Shown piece after piece: positions 59,295 to 64,000 of a stretch of DNA of 64,000 bases. The DNA is from Acinetobacter towneri DSM 14962 = CIP 107472. Its GTDB lineage: Bacteria > Pseudomonadota > Gammaproteobacteria > Pseudomonadales > Moraxellaceae. A program made the translations under genes and the position numbers. The stretch lies in NCBI RefSeq assembly GCF_000368785.1, contig NZ_KB849688.1, positions 376,943 to 440,942 of the forward strand, read 5' to 3'. How positions within the stretch are numbered: position 1 is the first letter of the stretch; each line of letters starts with the position of its first letter. The notes beneath the pieces are model-generated. The model worked only from the letters and a program-made list of their open reading frames with translations. It was not told the origin of the DNA and did not search any database.

Positions 59295-61250
59295 ATGGCC
59301 ATTCCACAGCACACGATTGATCAAATTTTAGATCGCACTGATATTGTCGATCTGATTAGTCAGCGCGTGAAATTAAAAAAAACTGGTCGTACCTATTCGG
59401 GCTGCTGCCCGTTCCATCAGGAAAAAACCCCGTCTTTTCACGTTTACCGTGACAAGCAGTATTATCATTGCTTTGGCTGTCAGGCAAATGGTAACGCCAT
59501 CCGTTTTTTAATGGATATTGATAACCGCAATTTTGTAGATGTCATGAAAGACTTGGCCAGTCAAACAGGCATCGAACTCCCAAAAGATCAGCACGACAAT
59601 AAAAAACTCTCTTATAAACGTGAAGCCAAAAAGCCAACATCGATAGCTCAACCCAAGCCAACAGCAAAAGACCAGAATGAAACTTCTGCAGTTCAAACCA
59701 CATCAAGCGAACATGCTTTTGATGCTACAGGCATCGACTTTGATCCTTTTGCCGAGTTTCAAAGTACTGAATACGCAAACTCGGAATTTCAAAACAATGC
59801 CGACCCGTTTGCAGGTTTTGAGCAATGGGACACCATGCAGGACACACCTGCACAAGAAGGCAACTTATACGACTTGCTAGAAAATATAGCGCAATATTAT
59901 GAGCAGCAATTGCCGCACAGCCCTGCCGCGCAACAGTATTTTCAAAAACGTGGTTTAACCGCACAAACCTTGCAGTTTTGGCGCTTGGGTTACGCACCCG
60001 AAGATTGGCAGCATTTAGAAAAAGCCTTTCCGCAAGACATTGCAGGTTTAAAACTGCTAGGCTTAATTCGTACCAGTGACAAGGGACGTGACTTCGATTT
60101 ATTACGTGATCGGGTGATTTTTCCAATCCGTGACAGCAAAGGACGTGTGGTCGGCTTTGGTGGTCGCGCACTTAATGATGAAATCAAACCCAAATACATC
60201 AACTCGCCCGATTCGGAAGTGTTTCATAAAAACCAATTGCTCTATGGTTTATATGAAGGACGCAAACAAAAAGCCCAAGATTATTTAATGGTCGAAGGCT
60301 ATATGGATGTGATTGCCTTGCAGCAATACGGCATTCATGGTGCTGTAGCGACACTCGGTACAGCCAGTAATACCGATCATTTAAACATTCTATTCCGCCA
60401 AAACAACCGCATTACCATCGCGTTTGATGGCGATGCCGCAGGTCAAAAAGCCGCACGTCGTACACTGGAAATTGCACTGCCTTTGCTCAATGATGGACGT
60501 GAACTGAAGTTCTTTGTTTTACCCAATGAGCACGACCCTGACTCACTTATTCGTCGTGAAGGCATCGAAAATTTCCGACGTTTATTAGATCAAGCACCTT
60601 TGCTATCAGATTTTGTCTTTGCGCATCTCACCCAAAACCATAATATCAGTACCCCTGAAGGCAAAAGTCAGGTCATGGGTGAACTGCGGCAGTTGACCGA
60701 ACTTTTGCCCAAAACGGGTTCTTATCGCTATTTGCTGCAACAGTTTTTCCGTGAAAAGTTAGGCTTTAACCGTAAATGGCAGGCACAGACCAATAACGAT
60801 GCATCTTTGAGTTTTAGCACCAAAGTCGATGCCGAAGAATATGTGATTGCGATTCTAATCAATCACCCGTATTTGTATATTCACTTTGAACCGTTACGTG
60901 CGCTGATTCCAAATGATCATCTGCTACACCAAATCTTAAATATTTTAAATACTATTTTTGATGATCTACCCGATGATCCTGAACAAGCCAAATATTATAT
61001 TTTGGGTGCATGCTCAGCGTATCACTATGAATTACAGCGCATTTTACAACAAGCCAATGTCAGTGATTACACGACTTCTCCTGAACACGTCGATAAATTG
61101 GCGCAGGATTTTTCGACCAAATTGCAATACGACTGTTTACAGCAAAAAATTCGCTCCAAAAAATTCAGCAGTATTGAAGAAATGAAGCGATTGAAACATC
61201 AAATTTATGAAATTGATAAAAAAAGATCGCTGACCTTGTTAGAGGAATAA
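59295..61250 (+). CDS. dnaG: DNA primase DnaG
   Basis: Makes RNA primers at the fork. 651 residues. N-terminal CHC2 zinc domain with ligands in CCPFH (C38, H41) and CFGC (C59, C62); TOPRIM catalytic core with VEGYMDVIALQQYG and AFDGDAAGQKAARR; C-terminal DnaB-interacting domain from about residue 510. Between zinc domain and core is a roughly 75-residue polar insertion (residues 98-188) absent from E. coli DnaG, containing two DPFAxF motifs 20 residues apart. ATG 59295 is the family start; the ribosome site is weak, typical of this low-level protein. Confidence 0.97.
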   Translation: MAIPQHTIDQILDRTDIVDLISQRVKLKKTGRTYSGCCPFHQEKTPSFHVYRDKQYYHCFGCQANGNAIRFLMDIDNRNFVDVMKDLASQTGIELPKDQHDNKKLSYKREAKKPTSIAQPKPTAKDQNETSAVQTTSSEHAFDATGIDFDPFAEFQSTEYANSEFQNNADPFAGFEQWDTMQDTPAQEGNLYDLLENIAQYYEQQLPHSPAAQQYFQKRGLTAQTLQFWRLGYAPEDWQHLEKAFPQDIAGLKLLGLIRTSDKGRDFDLLRDRVIFPIRDSKGRVVGFGGRALNDEIKPKYINSPDSEVFHKNQLLYGLYEGRKQKAQDYLMVEGYMDVIALQQYGIHGAVATLGTASNTDHLNILFRQNNRITIAFDGDAAGQKAARRTLEIALPLLNDGRELKFFVLPNEHDPDSLIRREGIENFRRLLDQAPLLSDFVFAHLTQNHNISTPEGKSQVMGELRQLTELLPKTGSYRYLLQQFFREKLGFNRKWQAQTNNDASLSFSTKVDAEEYVIAILINHPYLYIHFEPLRALIPNDHLLHQILNILNTIFDDLPDDPEQAKYYILGACSAYHYELQRILQQANVSDYTTSPEHVDKLAQDFSTKLQYDCLQQKIRSKKFSSIEEMKRLKHQIYEIDKKRSLTLLEE

Positions 61251-61318
61251 GCGATCTGGTCTGATTAGATTAAGTTTGTATCGTCAAAAATCTTTTTTGT
61301 AAATCACGTTAATCTTAC

Positions 61319-62593
61319 TTATTTGCGACGACGTTTGGCAGTCGCTGCTAAATTTTCCTGCATAAACTCAAAACATTCAGGCTCATCACCTTTGGCTGCT
61401 TCACGCAATAAAATAGAAGTTGGATGCAGCAGTTTTTGGGTTAAACGATAGGAAAATTCTTGCATAACTTGTGCAGCATCTTCACCTTTGGCAATACGCG
61501 CCATCGCCAAATTTAATTCTTCCTGACGCAAGCTTTCGCCATGTTCACGGTAAGCATGAATGGTCGCACCTGCTTGCTGAACTTTTTGATGGGTCACCAA
61601 CTCAGTCACAAGCTGATTGACCATTAGCTCTGCTTCCACAGCCGCCTGACGACGCTGCGCCAAGTTTTCATCAATCACGCTTTGCAGGTCATCGACCCCG
61701 TACAAATACACGCCATCCAAATTTTCAATTTTAGGATCAATATCACGTGGTACGGCCAAATCGACCAACAACATTTGCTGATAGCGACGTTTCTTTAACG
61801 CTGCTTTCACTTCAGGATAAGCAATCACCTGATGCAAACTACCCGTACAGCTTGAAATTACATCAGCGCGGTGTAAATTGGCTGCTAACTGATCAAATTC
61901 AATAATTTCAACTTCAACCCGATGCGCAATTTCTTGTGCCAAAGTTTCGGCGCGGGCGCGGGTACGGTTACAAATTAAAATTTTAGCGACGCCCATCTCA
62001 GCTAAATGCTTCGCTACAAGGCTATTCATTTCGCCTGCTGCCACCACCATCACGGTTAGTTTTTCAGGATGGCTAAATACTTGTAACGCCAGTTGCGCAA
62101 CCGCATAACCCATAGACACGGCATGGCTGCCTACGGCAGTTTCTGAACGTACCCGTTTGGCAGCATAAAACGCATATTCAAAAATTCGGTTGAGTTGTTG
62201 CGAAACCGTATGTGAGTCTTTGGCTAAAGACAGCGCAGTTTTGACCTGACCTAAAATTTGCGGCTCACCCAACATGAGTGAATCTAGCCCACTGGCTACG
62301 CGCATTAAATGCGACACCGCCTGTGCATTTTCATAACGATAAACATGACGACTCAATTGCTTCGCATCAATACCATTGACGTGTGCAAGCCAATCCAACA
62401 CCTGTTCTGGATGTTCAGACATGGCGTAGACTTCGGTACGGTTGCAGGTAGACACCACCACCAAATCATTCAGTTCGGGATGTTGGCTTTGCTCAGCAAG
62501 TAAGGCACTTAACTTTTCTGGGTTAAATGCAATTTGCTCGCGCAACTCTACAGAGGCGGTTTGATGGTTGACACCCAATGCAAAGAAAGACAT
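61319..62593 (-). CDS. hemA: Glutamyl-tRNA reductase
   Basis: First step of C5 heme synthesis: reduces Glu-tRNA to glutamate-1-semialdehyde with NADPH. 424 residues. Catalytic Cys in [12 protein letters not shown], substrate loop [13 protein letters not shown], nucleotide-binding domain ([19 protein letters not shown]) and the C-terminal dimerisation helix. Divergent from a TPR protein gene, an arrangement shared with pseudomonads. Confidence 0.98.
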   Translation of the reverse strand: MSFFALGVNHQTASVELREQIAFNPEKLSALLAEQSQHPELNDLVVVSTCNRTEVYAMSEHPEQVLDWLAHVNGIDAKQLSRHVYRYENAQAVSHLMRVASGLDSLMLGEPQILGQVKTALSLAKDSHTVSQQLNRIFEYAFYAAKRVRSETAVGSHAVSMGYAVAQLALQVFSHPEKLTVMVVAAGEMNSLVAKHLAEMGVAKILICNRTRARAETLAQEIAHRVEVEIIEFDQLAANLHRADVISSCTGSLHQVIAYPEVKAALKKRRYQQMLLVDLAVPRDIDPKIENLDGVYLYGVDDLQSVIDENLAQRRQAAVEAELMVNQLVTELVTHQKVQQAGATIHAYREHGESLRQEELNLAMARIAKGEDAAQVMQEFSYRLTQKLLHPTSILLREAAKGDEPECFEFMQENLAATAKRRRK

Positions 62594-62671
62594 ATCAGAT
62601 CATCATTTCGCTAAATTTATGCTATTGTGCAATAACGGTGTCATAAAAAGCATTACTTGGATCAAGAAAAA

Positions 62672-64000
62672 TTGCGTCAAACAAATAGCCGACCATACGG
62701 CGCGACAATTAAGCAATATTCTACCACATTCTTACTGGTCGGTAGCATGGCTTCAGTTGCTCATCTTAGAGCATCTGAAGAAATTTATCATGCAAATTCA
62801 AATTATAATGCGGTAAAACAAACCATGGTGGCAGAATTTGCCTTGGCTTATGGCGATATTCCAACTGCATTACACAACTACACGGTCTTGGCAATTAAGA
62901 ACAATTCGACTTCCATTAAACAACGCGCCCTGAATATTGCCATTGAACAAAATGACCTACGTGCCGCATTAGATATTGCAACACATTGGGTGGTACAAGA
63001 ACCATCCGATGTCCCTGCACTGTTTTATTTGGCGCACATTGCACTCAAAGCGCATGAATATGACTTGGCTGCAGAAACCTTAGATAAAATTCTAAATATT
63101 GATGCCACGGCTGACTTAGAACAAATTTTGGCGGGAATTTCCCCTGAATCTGTAGAAGACCGTGAATTTCTGATTCAAGCCCTGCGCACCAGCAAAGCCA
63201 AAGACAATCCATCTATTTTGGTATTGATTGCAGGTTTAAAAGCGCAAAATGGACAATATCAAGCCGCGCTCGACACCATTAACAGAGCGTTGCGCAAACG
63301 CCCGAAAGTCACTGGCTATATTTTAATGAAAGCCAATTTGTTGAGCGTACTTGGCAATGAAGAAGAAACGGCAGCTTGGTATGCAAAATCTAGCCGTAAG
63401 CACAACAATAACTTTGAAGTCCGTTTAGCCGAAGCCAAATATCTGGTCAAAAAAAATGAAGCAACTTTGGCGCTAACAAAACTAGAAGCTATTTTAAAAA
63501 AATGGCCTACGGAAGATGAAGCTTTATTTATTGCAGGTTTGACCAGTATTGACTTAAAACAATACGAAAAAGCTGAAAAATATTTAGTAGAGTTGCGCTA
63601 TTCAGCCCAATATCAAAACGAAGCCTATTTCTATTTGGCAGTCAATGCCGAGCGTAAACAGCACTTTGAAACAGCCAAAGCCTATTATCGTTTGGTGGAT
63701 GGTAGCCTATATACCGTTTCACGTCGCAACATGATCAGTATTTTTGCCCAGCAAGATAAACTGAATGATGCACTGCGCTTTTTAACGCAGGAACGGGTCA
63801 ATTATCCGCAGCATGCCAGTTTTTTATATCAGGCACAGGCCGATATTTTAAAACGCATGGACAATAAAAAAGCAGCTCTGCGTTTGTTAGATGAAGCCAT
63901 CAAAAACCTGCCCGATGATCCTGACCTGATCTATTCAGAAGTCTTACTGCTCGATGCACATCAGGAAAAAGACAAACTGGATCAACTGCTCACCAAGTTA
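62672..64000 (+). CDS. Tetratricopeptide-repeat protein, cut by window edge
   Basis: 443 codons to the edge, no stop. Start uncertain: TTG 62672 gives a membrane or export segment (STTFLLVGSMASVAHL), while ATG 62747 would truncate it. Helical repeat sequence throughout, with readable TPR-like units such as YDLAAETLDKILNIDA, GQYQAALDTINRALRKRP, EKAEKYLVELRYSAQ and ETAKAYYRLVDGS. In pseudomonads a TPR protein occupies the same place, divergent from hemA and upstream of lolB and ispE; those genes are expected just beyond this window. Confidence 0.88.
   Translation, partial: MRQTNSRPYGATIKQYSTTFLLVGSMASVAHLRASEEIYHANSNYNAVKQTMVAEFALAYGDIPTALHNYTVLAIKNNSTSIKQRALNIAIEQNDLRAALDIATHWVVQEPSDVPALFYLAHIALKAHEYDLAAETLDKILNIDATADLEQILAGISPESVEDREFLIQALRTSKAKDNPSILVLIAGLKAQNGQYQAALDTINRALRKRPKVTGYILMKANLLSVLGNEEETAAWYAKSSRKHNNNFEVRLAEAKYLVKKNEATLALTKLEAILKKWPTEDEALFIAGLTSIDLKQYEKAEKYLVELRYSAQYQNEAYFYLAVNAERKQHFETAKAYYRLVDGSLYTVSRRNMISIFAQQDKLNDALRFLTQERVNYPQHASFLYQAQADILKRMDNKKAALRLLDEAIKNLPDDPDLIYSEVLLLDAHQEKDKLDQLLTKL

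Overview
The window is a contiguous piece of an AT-rich gammaproteobacterial chromosome, most probably Acinetobacter (Moraxellaceae). This rests on the protein sequences, the carA-carB-greA order, the gltA / sdhCDAB / sucAB-lpd-sucCD block, hemA divergent from a TPR gene, and short CT/GA-rich dispersed repeats between genes. I cannot name the species. Almost everything is core housekeeping sequence: there is no prophage, CRISPR array, complete insertion sequence or genomic island.

Layout. 1-5.4 kb: the N-terminal 930 codons of an RND efflux permease running off the left edge, a lipoprotein of unknown role, and a LuxR-type regulator. 5.6-9.6 kb: groES-groEL with a textbook sigma-32 promoter, a metallophosphoesterase and a lipid-kinase-like gene. 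9.9-14.5 kb: GTP-type PEP carboxykinase, a lipoprotein, a methyltransferase, a repeat-rich spacer and folD. 14.6-17.8 kb: tRNA-Cys and two identical tRNA-Leu(TAA) genes bracketing a membrane protein and a Tat-exported PhoD phosphatase. 17.9-24.2 kb: small genes, folP, ftsH-rlmE divergent from yhbY. 24.3-29.5 kb: carA-carB-greA behind a leader with two nested terminators. 29.6-34.9 kb: a small membrane protein, an acetyltransferase, UspA, an alkyltransferase-like protein, YpfJ, a DUF808 protein and trpS. 35.4-50 kb: the TCA block, with sucAB-lpd, sucCD and sdhCDAB on the minus strand and gltA divergent. 50-56 kb: an orphan zincin-like protein, nadE, two tRNA-Met(CAT) genes around a small lipoprotein, rnpB, a ferredoxin, coaD and smpB. 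56-64 kb: a flavodoxin-like protein, pgeF and rluD divergent from bamD, then dnaG, and hemA divergent from a TPR protein cut by the right edge.

Functionally the central part encodes most of the TCA cycle from citrate synthase to succinate dehydrogenase, with gluconeogenic exit through PckG. Around it lie pyrimidine/arginine precursor synthesis (CarAB), one-carbon and folate synthesis (FolD, FolP), NAD and CoA synthesis (NadE, CoaD), heme synthesis (HemA), protein quality control (GroESL, FtsH, SmpB), RNA processing (RNase P RNA, RlmE, RluD, YhbY) and outer-membrane assembly (BamD).

The most interesting signals are in non-coding DNA and in small departures from family norms: the carA leader, a terminator-ended orphan transcript candidate after trpS, structured DNA upstream of sdhC and sucA, duplicated tRNA units, a roughly 75-residue insertion in DnaG, and an alkyltransferase-like protein with Trp in place of the catalytic Cys. 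I saw no clearly new multi-gene system.
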